A stretch of 37,414 bases of DNA from an uncultured Verrucomicrobiales bacterium (GTDB lineage: Bacteria; Verrucomicrobiota; Verrucomicrobiia; Limisphaerales; UBA1100): positions 1 through 37,414 of the forward strand of contig CAJWVY010000012.1 in assembly GCA_913048135.1 (NCBI GenBank), given 5' to 3'. The translations under genes and the position numbers were made by a program. Positions 27,351-36,246 of the stretch are shown piece by piece. How positions within the stretch are numbered: the first letter of the stretch is position 1; every line of letters starts with the position of its first letter. A model generated the notes under the pieces. It did no database searches. It was given only the letters and a program-made list of their open reading frames with translations, and was not told the DNA's origin.

Positions 27351-27358
27351 CACCTCCT
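27351..27358 (-). promoter_or_regulatory. Consensus Shine-Dalgarno site fixing a TTG start
   Basis: AGGAGGTG on the minus strand; AGGAGG ends four bases before TTG 27348. It supports the rare TTG start of the Nudix gene and stands out because most genes here lack a clear site. Confidence 0.75.
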
Positions 27359-27446
27359 GCCGTTAAGCTACTACAACACGCAGCTAAAAATCAACCTCAG
27401 ACCTCGCCTCTTTTTAATTTCCATAGCGCCTTCACGACTTGGCGGT

Positions 27447-28829
27447 TCAATTCTTTGCCGGGCGCGGCATGGGCGCTTTGGTCTCCTTCAGCCATGCCGA
27501 GAGCTTGTCGTTCAGGTGCTTTGCCAATTGTGGTTTATCCTTCGCGCGATTTTTCGTTTCGGCGATGTCGCCGGCCACGTCGTACAACTCGAGCGAGTTG
27601 TCGTCGTAATTACGGATTAGTTTCATTCCATTCCGTGTCACCACCGCTCCACCGAGGCGGTTGCCCATGTGCCAAGCGTAGTTGGGGAAATGAAAAAATA
27701 TCTCACTACGTTTCATCCCGCCTCCGGGAGTATGCGGAGCTTTTTGCTTAAGCAGCGGCAGAATACTCTCACCATCAATGGGTGCCTTCCCCGGTTTGAG
27801 ACCAGCCACCTCTAGGAAGGTGGGGAAAAAATCCATGCTAACCACCGGCCATTCGCAGGTTGTTCCTGCTTTCACCTGCCCAGGCCAGCGTACAATCATT
27901 GGAACACGAATCCCCCCCTCATATAGGTGCCCTTTAGATTCGCGCAATGGCCGACAATCACTCACGCCCGCAAAACCACCATTATCGCTAGTGAAAATTA
28001 GGAGTGTATCCTTCGCCTCACCCATTGCCTCCAGTTCAGCCAACAACCGCCCGATTGAGGCATCCATTGCCTCGATCATTGCGCCGTATCTTGTATCGTT
28101 CAGTCCGGGCCCTTTACGATTCTCATATTTTTTGAGCAACGCCTCAGGTGCTTGCATCGGCCAATGTACGGTATAAAACCACAAGTGCGTCATCCAGGGT
28201 TGATCTTTCTTGGCGCGGATGAACTTGATTGTTTCGTCGACCAAACGATCCGGTAAATACTCGCCTTTGGGTCCGTCACTCAGTTCAGCGTTGCGGTATG
28301 GTGAAAAGAAGCTCGGCGGACCACCATACGAAGTGCCTCCGATATTTACGTCAAACCCCTGCCCCGTGGGAGACAACTCATTCGCCACCCGGCCGCCTCG
28401 CGCCACGCTTGGGGCAATGTGCCATTTACCAAGGAACGCATTCACGTAACCCGCCTCTTTCAGTCGCTCGGCAATGGTCACGTACTCCGTATCTAGTTGG
28501 CCGGTGAGCTTGGCCGGTTGAGGTCGATTATCTTTTGGAAAAAACATTCCTGGTAAATGTGTCGTCAACCCAATCCGCGCTGGGGCCTGTCCCGTCAGCA
28601 CCGCGCACCGCGTGGGAGAACACACCGGTGCCGCAGCGTAAGCTGAAGTGAAACGCATTCCTTGTTCTGCCAAACGGTCTAAGTGCGGTGTCTCAACGAG
28701 TTTATTCCCTTGGCATGCTAAATCCATCCAACCCAGATCATCCGCCATGATAAACAGAATGTTTGGCTTGGAATCCTTGGCCGAAACAATATTGGCCACA
28801 ACCAGAAAAACAAAAATCCAACGATGCAT
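27447..28829 (-). CDS. Secreted sulfatase, formylglycine type (second of two)
   Basis: A 460-residue arylsulfatase-type enzyme with a signal peptide (RWIFVFLVVANIVSA). The metal site starts with IMADDLGWMD (D30, D31), the nucleophile cysteine is C70 in VCSPTRCAVLTG with R74, and FTSDNGGFAGV near 277 carries the DN pair. This is the standard PVC arylsulfatase A-like architecture and differs clearly from the neighbouring sulfatase (CSPTR and DD here, CSPSR and DE there), so the pair is not a recent duplication. It follows the secreted nitrilase gene by 12 bases, suggesting co-transcription. Substrate unknown; sulfated glycans are likely. Confidence 0.95.
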   Translation of the reverse strand: MHRWIFVFLVVANIVSAKDSKPNILFIMADDLGWMDLACQGNKLVETPHLDRLAEQGMRFTSAYAAAPVCSPTRCAVLTGQAPARIGLTTHLPGMFFPKDNRPQPAKLTGQLDTEYVTIAERLKEAGYVNAFLGKWHIAPSVARGGRVANELSPTGQGFDVNIGGTSYGGPPSFFSPYRNAELSDGPKGEYLPDRLVDETIKFIRAKKDQPWMTHLWFYTVHWPMQAPEALLKKYENRKGPGLNDTRYGAMIEAMDASIGRLLAELEAMGEAKDTLLIFTSDNGGFAGVSDCRPLRESKGHLYEGGIRVPMIVRWPGQVKAGTTCEWPVVSMDFFPTFLEVAGLKPGKAPIDGESILPLLKQKAPHTPGGGMKRSEIFFHFPNYAWHMGNRLGGAVVTRNGMKLIRNYDDNSLELYDVAGDIAETKNRAKDKPQLAKHLNDKLSAWLKETKAPMPRPAKN

Positions 28830-28841
28830 TTGAAAAGAAGA

Positions 28842-30149
28842 TTATGGCTGTTTCGGTGGGCGATGGGAAGGAATCTGCGCCTTAAAATCACCTAGGCTAT
28901 GCCAGTGGAGTCGCTTGTTTAAGTCGACCTCCGCAATGGCAACCGTCCCCCATTCCTTGGCCTGCGCTAGTGGACGACCGTTGTGACCATAGATAGCCGA
29001 GATCATCCAATCGCTTGATGCATCAGTGTATGTACTACTGATGACATATACGTGATTTTCGCACGCGCGCGCCGCCCCGAGCATGGGATTGCATCCCCAT
29101 ACCGGCCAAGCGATCACTTCAGCACCATTATTACTAAGATGACGAGCCACTTCCGGGAAGAAGCCGTCATAACAAACCATCATGCCTACCTTACCAAAAC
29201 GCGTTTGGAAAACCGGATAAGTTTTGCCGGGCGAAATACCGCCCTCAATCTCGCCGCGCGGCAGGCACACCTTGCGGTATTTCCCAGCCACCTTGCCGTC
29301 CGGGCCAATGAGCACGGCGACGTTGTAGATGAGATTAGCATCGCGCTCGAGCAAACCGGCCACAAGATAGAGATCATGTTTCCTAGCAAGCTTGCCAAAA
29401 TATTCAGTAGATGGCCCCGGAATGGACTCCGCGCATTGAGCGAAGGTGCGACCACTGTGGTAGTAAGTAAGTGTCTCAGGCAACACCACCAGATCAGCCT
29501 TGCGCTGCGCGGCATCGGCAATGAGTGGAGCAAAGAGCTTACATTTCTCATCATTGGATTTTCCGGCGCGCGGTTGGAAATGAATCGTTGCCAGTCGCAC
29601 CTTACGCGGTTCGGGTTCGGGAACTGGTTTCAATGAAACAAGCCGCCAACTGACCCGCCCCGCATCCAACCAACGGAGGCAAAGCTCCACCTTTGCCTGG
29701 GTCGCTGCTTTGGGAGCCTTAAATACTTCGAGCACCTCCACCCATCCTCCACGCGTCATGGCTCCTGTGACACGGGGGAATTCAGGTTCTGCTCGAGGAG
29801 CAGTGCCAGGACGGTAAGAGGAAAAGGTCGGCTCATCGCGTTTTACTTTATTTCCATCGGCATCCAACCAAATCAAACGTTCGACGATGTGTCGCTGCAC
29901 GTTTTGAATATCGATATCCCATGTTTTGCGGATCGCAGAAAAGCGGTAATGCTGCCCGCCCTTTACTGGAAAGGTTGCCTGCCACTGACCCACTGCGCCT
30001 TTGCGACCATTAGGAAAAATAGTGAGCACATCCCCTTCTTTGCTCCATGAGGGTTCCAGTTCTGCACGGGGCGTGAAGGTCTTCCACTCACCTTGAGGCG
30101 CAGCACTGACACCGAAAGCGAGAAGAAACCATAGAGCGAAGCTTTTCAT
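28842..30149 (-). CDS. Secreted nitrilase-fold amidohydrolase with N-terminal beta domain
   Basis: A 435-residue protein with a signal peptide ([16 protein letters not shown]), a beta-rich N-terminal region (about 20-180, resembling a carbohydrate-binding jelly roll) and a carbon-nitrogen hydrolase domain from about 184. The Glu-Lys-Cys triad is readable: E225 in [10 protein letters not shown]293 in [11 protein letters not shown]326 in [10 protein letters not shown]. The family hydrolyses amides or nitriles, and some members handle N-carbamoyl or acylated substrates. Most nitrilase-fold enzymes are cytosolic, so export is noteworthy. ATG 30149 begins the signal peptide; the frame is open 18 codons further upstream. 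It sits 40 bases after the HExxH gene. Confidence 0.88.
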   Translation of the reverse strand: MKSFALWFLLAFGVSAAPQGEWKTFTPRAELEPSWSKEGDVLTIFPNGRKGAVGQWQATFPVKGGQHYRFSAIRKTWDIDIQNVQRHIVERLIWLDADGNKVKRDEPTFSSYRPGTAPRAEPEFPRVTGAMTRGGWVEVLEVFKAPKAATQAKVELCLRWLDAGRVSWRLVSLKPVPEPEPRKVRLATIHFQPRAGKSNDEKCKLFAPLIADAAQRKADLVVLPETLTYYHSGRTFAQCAESIPGPSTEYFGKLARKHDLYLVAGLLERDANLIYNVAVLIGPDGKVAGKYRKVCLPRGEIEGGISPGKTYPVFQTRFGKVGMMVCYDGFFPEVARHLSNNGAEVIAWPVWGCNPMLGAARACENHVYVISSTYTDASSDWMISAIYGHNGRPLAQAKEWGTVAIAEVDLNKRLHWHSLGDFKAQIPSHRPPKQP

Positions 30150-30189
30150 CACGGGCGTTAACCTTCCGTTACAAGGATGAAAACGCAAG

Positions 30190-31050
30190 TCAAAGGTCAC
30201 CAAGTGTCACTCCAAGTAAGCCGGAGATTTGATCAGCAAATGACCGGTGTTCCCTAGGCAAGGCACCTTTCCAACGAGACAAATAGTCGCGAGTGCTCAA
30301 GGCCTGACTTTCCAACCCTTCGTTCAAATAAACCAAAGCAACCAGCTGGTTGGGATCTTTCTGGATCACCTGATAAAACTGATAAGCCACGTATTTATAG
30401 AGATCGTACTTCGGATACCGCTTACCAAGCCGCAGCGCCTTTTCGTTTTTTTCAAACCACGCGGCAAATTCCATACCCTCGGGCTTGGCCTTCTTCGGAT
30501 CCAGAATGCGGTCAGCATAGGAATCCAGATGCTTGGCGTAGCTTTTCCAGTTGCCGTAAGGCGGATGCGTCTTCCATTCCTTACCCATTACCTTCAATGA
30601 ATGGCAGGAGATCGCCTCGCAGAATGCTTCATTGATCCAATGATTCGCTCCGGACCGCGGGCGGCCATGATTGATCACGATGTGTGTAAACTCATGCGAA
30701 AACTGGTAGGCGATCTGTGCCCACCCGAAGCCGTCATCTACGCTCAGCATCACTAGTGTCTCACCTTTTGGCCCCCGGCGATCCAGTTTTACCGGAAACT
30801 GGTGGTTAGCTTTTTCTATGCGGATCGGCTTGAACTTCCGCTCCGGAAAATGCCGTGCCAGACCCATTGCCGCCGAACGGCACACGGCCTCGAAATTCTC
30901 TGGAACGGTCTTGTAATCCTTTTGCGTCAGCCGGATATCCAGCTTGGGCGATACAGGCTGCCCAAAAGTAAAGACCGGCTTCAGGATGATTAAAAGATAC
31001 ACCGATAATCTGAAGAGAACCCTCAGCGAATCATTTTTATGGCAAAACAT
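30190..31050 (-). CDS. Exported HExxH protein, putative zinc metallopeptidase
   Basis: A 286-residue protein with an N-terminal hydrophobic stretch (about 11-30) likely acting as a signal peptide. H119-E-F-T-H123 is a classic zinc site, and N140-E141-A-F-C-E145 some 18 residues later supplies a glutamate as third ligand, the gluzincin arrangement. The surroundings ([15 protein letters not shown] ... [11 protein letters not shown]) resemble peptidase MA-like proteins. No close family recognised. ATG 31050 overlaps the upstream gene's end by 14 bases; GTG 31068 is an alternative start. The tight overlap with the thioredoxin/PDZ lipoprotein gene suggests coupled expression and perhaps a shared process. 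Activity is inferred from the motif alone. Confidence 0.75.
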   Translation of the reverse strand: MFCHKNDSLRVLFRLSVYLLIILKPVFTFGQPVSPKLDIRLTQKDYKTVPENFEAVCRSAAMGLARHFPERKFKPIRIEKANHQFPVKLDRRGPKGETLVMLSVDDGFGWAQIAYQFSHEFTHIVINHGRPRSGANHWINEAFCEAISCHSLKVMGKEWKTHPPYGNWKSYAKHLDSYADRILDPKKAKPEGMEFAAWFEKNEKALRLGKRYPKYDLYKYVAYQFYQVIQKDPNQLVALVYLNEGLESQALSTRDYLSRWKGALPREHRSFADQISGLLGVTLGDL

Positions 31051-32476
31051 ATTTGAATTGTTGGCCACCGCGAACTGTGTAAGTCACTTCCTGTCCGGAC
31101 TTAAAGTTCAAGCGAAACCACGCGATCAATTGGCGCGTTTCCATGTCCTGAGTCATACCATTGATCTCTATAATTTCCATGTGTGCTCTTAATCCAGTCT
31201 GATATATCGGCCGATCTTTGGGATTTTGCCCCATCCACGGTTTTACTGATAGTCCTTGCCCCTTACCCGATTTGGGCCCCTTGAGCGGAAAGAAGCCCAT
31301 CCCTGGCCCATATACTCCGTCGTATACGGTTTTTCTCCATGAATTTTCCGTCTTTCGCCAACCGGTCTGAACGCGAAGTATCCCCGCTTGAGCTTGGCCC
31401 TCTCGTGTCCAAGCCACTTGTATCAAGTCCTCGCCAATTGCCGACCGATGTAATACTCCACGAAAATCCGCCTGCCCATATAGTCGCATACCGTTTGCCA
31501 TTCCCAGTTGGTCACCCGCTTTGATACCGGCCTCGGCTGCTGGGCTTAGTGGAGTGATTTGTTTCACCAACAACCCATCATCGCGATCGAGCAGGATCCC
31601 AACATTCTCTGGCAACGGCCATTGCCCAGTGAATTGATCCAGATTGAAGGTCCCGTCATCCATAGCCTGTATATTCAACATGTCTCCCACCTGATGACAG
31701 TGGATGCAACTCCCGAAGAGTTGGAATGGTTTTCCCAATTCAGGCCGGATCTTTCCAAGCAACTGGTAACCTTTCAAATCTTTTGGACTAGACTTTGTTT
31801 TTGAAGCAAACCCAACCGGTAAATCCACATTCCATTTTTTCCTGCGTGGATCATAATGATGAGCCAATACCCGTTCCATGCTTTTGACTAAAGCTGACTC
31901 ACTAATTCGTGTAGCGTCGGACACATGGTCCTTACCGCCAAAGACACCGTAATACTCCCCTTCAGAAGAGAGAAAATAGGCCCACCATGAGAGGTCGAGA
32001 TCCTGATGTGTCTTGAAGGGAAAATAACGTTCATCAAGAAAAGCCGCATCGGTAAGGCGGACCGTCACAAACCGTCGCAACAAAGGGTTTAATTTAGGAC
32101 TTCCATCCAACACGCCCTTATCAAACTCGGCACACTGCTTACAGGGTAGACAGCGCCAGGTAACCAGTATCGGACGACGAGTTAATCTTGCCTGTTCCAA
32201 TGCTTTCTGAAAATCACCACCCCATAACACTTTCCCACCCGGATCTGGAGGAATGGCTCCATGAGGTTTGCCTAATAACTCCTTAATATGGGAGTGATCT
32301 ATTTTGGAAAGCTTAGCCGAAACATAGATTCCGGAACCTTCCGTTTCATGCTGCAACTGTTCGGTTATTTTTTCTTCGGTCGTTTCTATCTCTTTGGTTT
32401 TTGAGCTACAGCCGAAAAACACCAAGCCCATGAGGGCTAACACTATCAACATAGGCAAAGAGGTTAGAGTTTTCAT
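31037..32476 (-). CDS. Lipoprotein with thioredoxin-like, CxxCH and PDZ segments
   Basis: A 479-residue predicted lipoprotein (FFGC, cysteine 23). Residues 80-210 look thioredoxin-like: PILVTWRCLPCKQC holds C109-x-x-C112 plus C115. Residues 257-261 read CIHCH in GSCIHCHQVGD, a CxxCH heme c attachment motif. Residues about 290-365 fit a PDZ domain (GLLVKQITPLSPAAEAGIKAGDQL), and a second 'IIEING' segment near the end may be another PDZ-like strand. Such a combination suggests a periplasmic redox or sensing protein. ATG 32476 is chosen because it begins the signal peptide; the longer frame to 32599 adds a non-signal leader. It lies 34 bases after the propeller gene. Confidence 0.78.
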   Translation of the reverse strand: MKTLTSLPMLIVLALMGLVFFGCSSKTKEIETTEEKITEQLQHETEGSGIYVSAKLSKIDHSHIKELLGKPHGAIPPDPGGKVLWGGDFQKALEQARLTRRPILVTWRCLPCKQCAEFDKGVLDGSPKLNPLLRRFVTVRLTDAAFLDERYFPFKTHQDLDLSWWAYFLSSEGEYYGVFGGKDHVSDATRISESALVKSMERVLAHHYDPRRKKWNVDLPVGFASKTKSSPKDLKGYQLLGKIRPELGKPFQLFGSCIHCHQVGDMLNIQAMDDGTFNLDQFTGQWPLPENVGILLDRDDGLLVKQITPLSPAAEAGIKAGDQLGMANGMRLYGQADFRGVLHRSAIGEDLIQVAWTREGQAQAGILRVQTGWRKTENSWRKTVYDGVYGPGMGFFPLKGPKSGKGQGLSVKPWMGQNPKDRPIYQTGLRAHMEIIEINGMTQDMETRQLIAWFRLNFKSGQEVTYTVRGGQQFKYVLP

Positions 32477-32510
32477 AAAAAACAGCTGTTGATGAATTAC
32501 TTTATTAATT

Positions 32511-33497
32511 CTAAAGAGACTTATAAACCCAGGAAAAACGCCCCCAATTCCTTTTGGGGGGCACAATAGATAACGTTTTTTCTCCCGTTTCGGTTTCAAT
32601 CATCACCAAAGGTCCGCCACGCTTCGGTTCAGGGTAGGCCCTCGTCACAAAACCGTCTGGGGACCATGTAGGGTCATCCCCTCGTCCAACTTTCCGGCGC
32701 TGTTTTCCATCATGGCTCACAACCCATACATTAAAGGTCGCAGCGATTTGCTGGTCTCGCTTGGGATTATTGATGCCGGTAAACTTACTCATATGAATCA
32801 TCTCCACTCCCTCCCAATGGGCGATCCACTTGCCGTCCGGCGACCAAACAGGAACCTTTTGCTCGATTGGCGCTTTAATGGCCTCGTGGTATTCCTGCTC
32901 CGGCTTGGAAATTAGTTTGGCACCATCCCCATTGAGATCGCTAACCCAGACTCTCATTTCACCACTTCTATTGGAGATAAAGGCGATCTGGTTACCTTTC
33001 GGCGAAGCCGCCGGCATGGCGTTACTGTGCTTGAGTTGTTCCGGATTGGTAAAGAGTCTGCGATGCTCCCCCGTCGTGACATTCAGAATATGAATTTGAG
33101 AATTGCGGGCCGGATCCTGTTTGGGCTGGGGCTTTACCTTCATCCAAATCAGGTGTTCAGAGTCCGGCAACCACGAGGGCAACATATTCATCCCCTCACC
33201 CACAAGGGTCCTCACCTTCCCTCCGTTCAGATCGGCGAAGCGCAGCGCCATCGCATGGCCCACTTGTTCAACATAAACCAGCTTTTTACCGTCTGAAGAA
33301 CAACTTGGCATCCGACATCCGGTCTTGGAAAACGTGAGTTGCCGACTACCTGTCCCATCCTCTTTCATGCGGTAGAGTTGCAGCACCCCCTGGTCATCGG
33401 TATGGCTGACCACCACTTCACGCAATGCCGCTCCTGCCAGTAAGTGAGCCCACACCCCGATTATCAAGGCCGCCTTGAATGGAAATTTTTTAGTCAT
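32511..33497 (-). CDS. Exported TolB-like beta-propeller protein
   Basis: A 328-residue protein with a signal peptide (about 1-25, FKAALIIGVWAHLLAGAA) and at least five TolB/PD40-type blades. Each has the pattern of a strand, a short 'DG' turn and a second strand, for example CSSDGKKLVYVEQ, SWLPDSEHLIWMK, ASPKGNQIAFISN and WSPDGKWIAHWE. No catalytic domain is attached, so it probably binds a protein or glycan in the periplasm. It is not the Tol-Pal TolB, which has an extra N-terminal domain. It begins nine bases after the DUF4832 gene and ends 34 bases before the thioredoxin/PDZ lipoprotein. Confidence 0.82.
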   Translation of the reverse strand: MTKKFPFKAALIIGVWAHLLAGAALREVVVSHTDDQGVLQLYRMKEDGTGSRQLTFSKTGCRMPSCSSDGKKLVYVEQVGHAMALRFADLNGGKVRTLVGEGMNMLPSWLPDSEHLIWMKVKPQPKQDPARNSQIHILNVTTGEHRRLFTNPEQLKHSNAMPAASPKGNQIAFISNRSGEMRVWVSDLNGDGAKLISKPEQEYHEAIKAPIEQKVPVWSPDGKWIAHWEGVEMIHMSKFTGINNPKRDQQIAATFNVWVVSHDGKQRRKVGRGDDPTWSPDGFVTRAYPEPKRGGPLVMIETETGEKTLSIVPPKRNWGRFSWVYKSL

Positions 33498-33506
33498 CGA
33501 TTAATT

Positions 33507-34862
33507 CTAATTTGAGCCCACCTCAACTTGACCCAGGATTGACCAACCACTTTGTAAGGTTAATTCATTAGCAAATCGAATTGCAGGTTTCTTTTTCCAA
33601 GGATCAATCACTCCGACACCCAATTGGTAGATACCCGTTTGCTCTGGGACACTTAATACCGTCCCAAATTGAAATTTACCGGGCAACCATTTTCGAATGT
33701 CGTCCTGCAGTTTGATCTCAGATACTAAATTCCCTTTTGTATCCAACCATGCCAACTTCACCGGCCAACGGTAATAAAAAGGGGCTACGCCTTCATTAAC
33801 CCCTCGCACCAAAACAACACAACCTTTTCCTAGAGCAACTCTCTTTGAATGACGGACCTCAGTTAACCGAAATTGATAACCCATCTTTCGGACCAACTGG
33901 TCACTACGAGCCTGTAAATTAAGTGAAACATTCTCGTCCAAAGCCGGTCCATAAGGGCCAATCCAGGAAAAGTGAGAACGGCTAATCATCTCCTGAGTAT
34001 GAGCCCATTGATTCCCCAACCATTTCTGCGCGGCGTGCGGCACCATTTCGCCGCCGACCACGTTCTGTTTCCAACCATCAGCATGACCGCCCCTACGCAT
34101 GCGCGCCAAAAACGACCAATCCTCTCCATTATCCGTATCCTCGGGAAACATATCGTCGTGAAACCCGATCCCTTTGTATTTGGCCAGCACTCCATCGGCA
34201 TATCGAGCCATCAGTTGCTTGTCAGGAAAAGCCTTTTGGTACGCCTTTAGAATTCGATGTTGGGTCGCTTCGGAAGCAAATAATTCCGCCCGCGGATACG
34301 TGTGCCATTCCCCCCAAAAACCCAGTAACCCCAATTGAACGAACGCCACCCGTGGATGCGAATTGTAGCGCCGCCCCATAGCCGCGATCAACCGCTCCAT
34401 GGCCTGCACCATCTTCGGGTGATTATAGTTCGGACTGTTCCCACCGCCATAATCCCGATAGGAAGTTTCCTGAACCCCTTGAGCCCGCAGCCAATCGGGC
34501 AGGCCGGAGGGTTTACTAGGGTAATCCACATACACCCGAAGCACCACGTGCTTATCTTTTGCCCGGGCATGGTCCCACGCCTTCTTCTCCCAGGCCTCAA
34601 AGGCAAATTTTCCCTCCGCCGCCTCCAATTCCTTCCAGGAAACATACTGAAACACCATGGAGTAAGGCCGATGAATCTTCCCGGCATTCGTGTAGAGGCA
34701 ATACCCCTTGAGCGGATTATCAAGCGCCCCCAAAGCCGCCGCCGGTCGATGAACCACAAGCCCGCTCCCAGACTGTTGAGCCCCTTCGGCAGGCCCAACA
34801 GCACTCAGAATCAAACCCACGAGAATGGTTCTAAAAAAAAGAATCGGCGAATTGCACCTCAC
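33507..34862 (-). CDS. Exported DUF4832-type protein, possible glycoside hydrolase
   Basis: A 451-residue protein with a signal peptide (FFRTILVGLILSAVGPAEG). The start of the mature part, ALDNPLKGYCLYTN, then FQYVSWKELEAAEGKF, VVLRVYVDYPS and QLGLLGFWGEWHTYP match DUF4874/DUF4832 proteins, which have a TIM barrel like glycoside hydrolases and a C-terminal beta domain. The carboxylates in WGEWH and HDDMFPEDTD are candidate catalytic residues. The start is GTG 34862 with no ribosome binding site. It is the first gene of the long minus-strand cluster, preceded by 220 non-coding bases that contain repeat copy A. Substrate unknown. Confidence 0.8.
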   Translation of the reverse strand: MRCNSPILFFRTILVGLILSAVGPAEGAQQSGSGLVVHRPAAALGALDNPLKGYCLYTNAGKIHRPYSMVFQYVSWKELEAAEGKFAFEAWEKKAWDHARAKDKHVVLRVYVDYPSKPSGLPDWLRAQGVQETSYRDYGGGNSPNYNHPKMVQAMERLIAAMGRRYNSHPRVAFVQLGLLGFWGEWHTYPRAELFASEATQHRILKAYQKAFPDKQLMARYADGVLAKYKGIGFHDDMFPEDTDNGEDWSFLARMRRGGHADGWKQNVVGGEMVPHAAQKWLGNQWAHTQEMISRSHFSWIGPYGPALDENVSLNLQARSDQLVRKMGYQFRLTEVRHSKRVALGKGCVVLVRGVNEGVAPFYYRWPVKLAWLDTKGNLVSEIKLQDDIRKWLPGKFQFGTVLSVPEQTGIYQLGVGVIDPWKKKPAIRFANELTLQSGWSILGQVEVGSN

Positions 34863-34906
34863 AACCCGAAGAGGTTAGAGGGTATTGTTGAACCAGTCAC
34901 TTTGAA

Positions 34907-35038
34907 ATTGGCTCCAGAGTTGGAATCCTCTGTCCATTTCCTGGTCATTGGGGCGATTTTAAGACAAGCAGATTACGCTAGGAAGTCCTCCAAGGGCCCT
35001 TCAAGTTGAGATGCTTCAACTTCCAGTCCCGCGCCCTA
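34907..35038. repeat. Diverged intergenic repeat, copy A
   Basis: Bounded by ATTGGCTCCAGAG (34907-34919) and CCGCGCCCTA (35029-35038), both found again in the same order at 36363-36477. The inside is poorly conserved. It contains a seven-base hairpin AAGTTGA/TCAACTT at 35003-35022. It fills most of the 220-base gap between 34863 and 35082; no other feature was seen there. Confidence 0.5.
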
Positions 35039-35082
35039 GTTCACACGAGTTTCCCCATTGTATTAATAGGCAGAAGTTCAGG

Positions 35083-35322
35083 TTAGGCGCCTTTTTTCTT
35101 CTCCGCCTCGATTTCGGCTTGGAGCTCCGCCTCAAACTCCGCCTCGATTTTAGCCTTCAACTCGGCTTCAGCCTGCTTGGCAGCTTCCTCAGCCGCCAAA
35201 GCGGCAGCCGCCTTCTCAGCAGCTAGTTTTTCGGCCTTCGCCTCTTCGCGAGCCCTGCGCTTTTCCGCTTTCTTAAATTCGCGCTCTCTGCGCTTGTAAT
35301 CTTTACTTGGTGTTTGGGCCAT
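35083..35322 (-). CDS. Small Ala/Glu/Lys-rich helical protein
   Basis: A 79-residue protein made almost entirely of Ala, Glu, Lys and Arg, with a basic first third (KDYKRREREFKKAEKRR) and repeated EAKAEKLAAEKAAAALAAEE-type heptad-like runs. It should be a single charged alpha-helix or coiled coil. AAGGA seven bases before ATG 35322 supports translation. Low-complexity reading frames can arise by chance in repetitive DNA, and no family was recognised; it could be a nucleoid- or envelope-associated small protein. The 159 bases upstream (35323-35481) show no clear feature besides this site. Confidence 0.6.
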   Translation of the reverse strand: MAQTPSKDYKRREREFKKAEKRRAREEAKAEKLAAEKAAAALAAEEAAKQAEAELKAKIEAEFEAELQAEIEAEKKKGA

Positions 35323-35481
35323 CGGGTTGTCCTTAAAAGTTGTGGAAGCACTTATCCCTGACGTTTCAGCGACATTACAAATCCATAACGCGCTGCACGT
35401 TAATCCAAACGGACTTTCACGGCGAACAAAAACTGTTTCTTAAGGTTGCTGCGGATATCCCCCCGCGGTAAAGCCTGAGCT

Positions 35482-36246
35482 CTAGGACTTTTTGCGGGAT
35501 GATTCGTCCACTTTTCCAGGTATGGATTGGCGCCAACCGATTACAAGGGTTGCCGCAACAAAGAGTAGTGGGACAAACCATTTATCCACGGCAAACTCCT
35601 TAAGAGTGATCACCATATCGGCAATTGGATGAGTTAAATGCACTATGAACTGCCCCATTACCTTCCAGAGAGATTGATCATTCAACTCCAATGGACTGGG
35701 TAACGGCCAACCTGAATCCGGGATCCATTCTACCACCAGTCGAGACAGGGAATATAAAACTCCCAGCATGAGTACAGGCAGCAGGGTAATGGAAAGATCT
35801 TTACCAAAATGCCTCGGGATCAAGCGAAGAAGCGGCATCAAGCCATAAACAATAAAACTGAAGATAAGCCAAAGTACGGTGGAGAACTTAGCTATATTTC
35901 GCCCCACAGCGATCCATCCACGCCTAGACTCTTCCCCACCTTCATCCCACGCTTTCTTTTCTTTTTCGTAAGCCTCCACCTTTTCATCGTACTCTTTAAA
36001 AGCTTTCTTCTCCTCCTCAACTGACTCGTAATTCGCACGATAATCACGCTGCGGCTGTTCTGGTTTTTCGTAAGGCAGTCCGTACCCCAGCAGTAGGGCT
36101 AAGAGCAAAATCAGCATGAAAGCTGCATGACCGTATGGCAGCCAATCAGGCCATAATCCAGGCGTAGCTTTTAAAGCTTTGGGACTCTCAATATCCACCG
36201 GATCACCAAGCTTCGAATCGTGCGATTCTCCTTTTTTTATTTCCAT
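35482..36246 (-). CDS. Four-helix membrane protein with cytosolic charged helix, unknown function
   Basis: A 254-residue protein with an acidic start, a first transmembrane helix (about 40-58), a strongly charged helical segment (60-108, YESVEEEKKAFKEYDEKVEAYEKE-like) and further hydrophobic segments near 118-138, 145-166 and 215-236. No domain family recognised. The charged segment could form a coiled coil with a partner. ATG 36246 is chosen; an alternative ATG at 36282 adds twelve residues (MQFIGCTEVQSF). It is flanked by non-coding gaps on both sides, so it may be transcribed alone. Confidence 0.7.
   Translation of the reverse strand: MEIKKGESHDSKLGDPVDIESPKALKATPGLWPDWLPYGHAAFMLILLLALLLGYGLPYEKPEQPQRDYRANYESVEEEKKAFKEYDEKVEAYEKEKKAWDEGGEESRRGWIAVGRNIAKFSTVLWLIFSFIVYGLMPLLRLIPRHFGKDLSITLLPVLMLGVLYSLSRLVVEWIPDSGWPLPSPLELNDQSLWKVMGQFIVHLTHPIADMVITLKEFAVDKWFVPLLFVAATLVIGWRQSIPGKVDESSRKKS

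Noticed and set aside
34335-35009. Open frame of 224 codons on the + strand
   Set aside because: Antisense to the DUF4832 gene for most of its length; it only runs into the intergenic repeat by chance.
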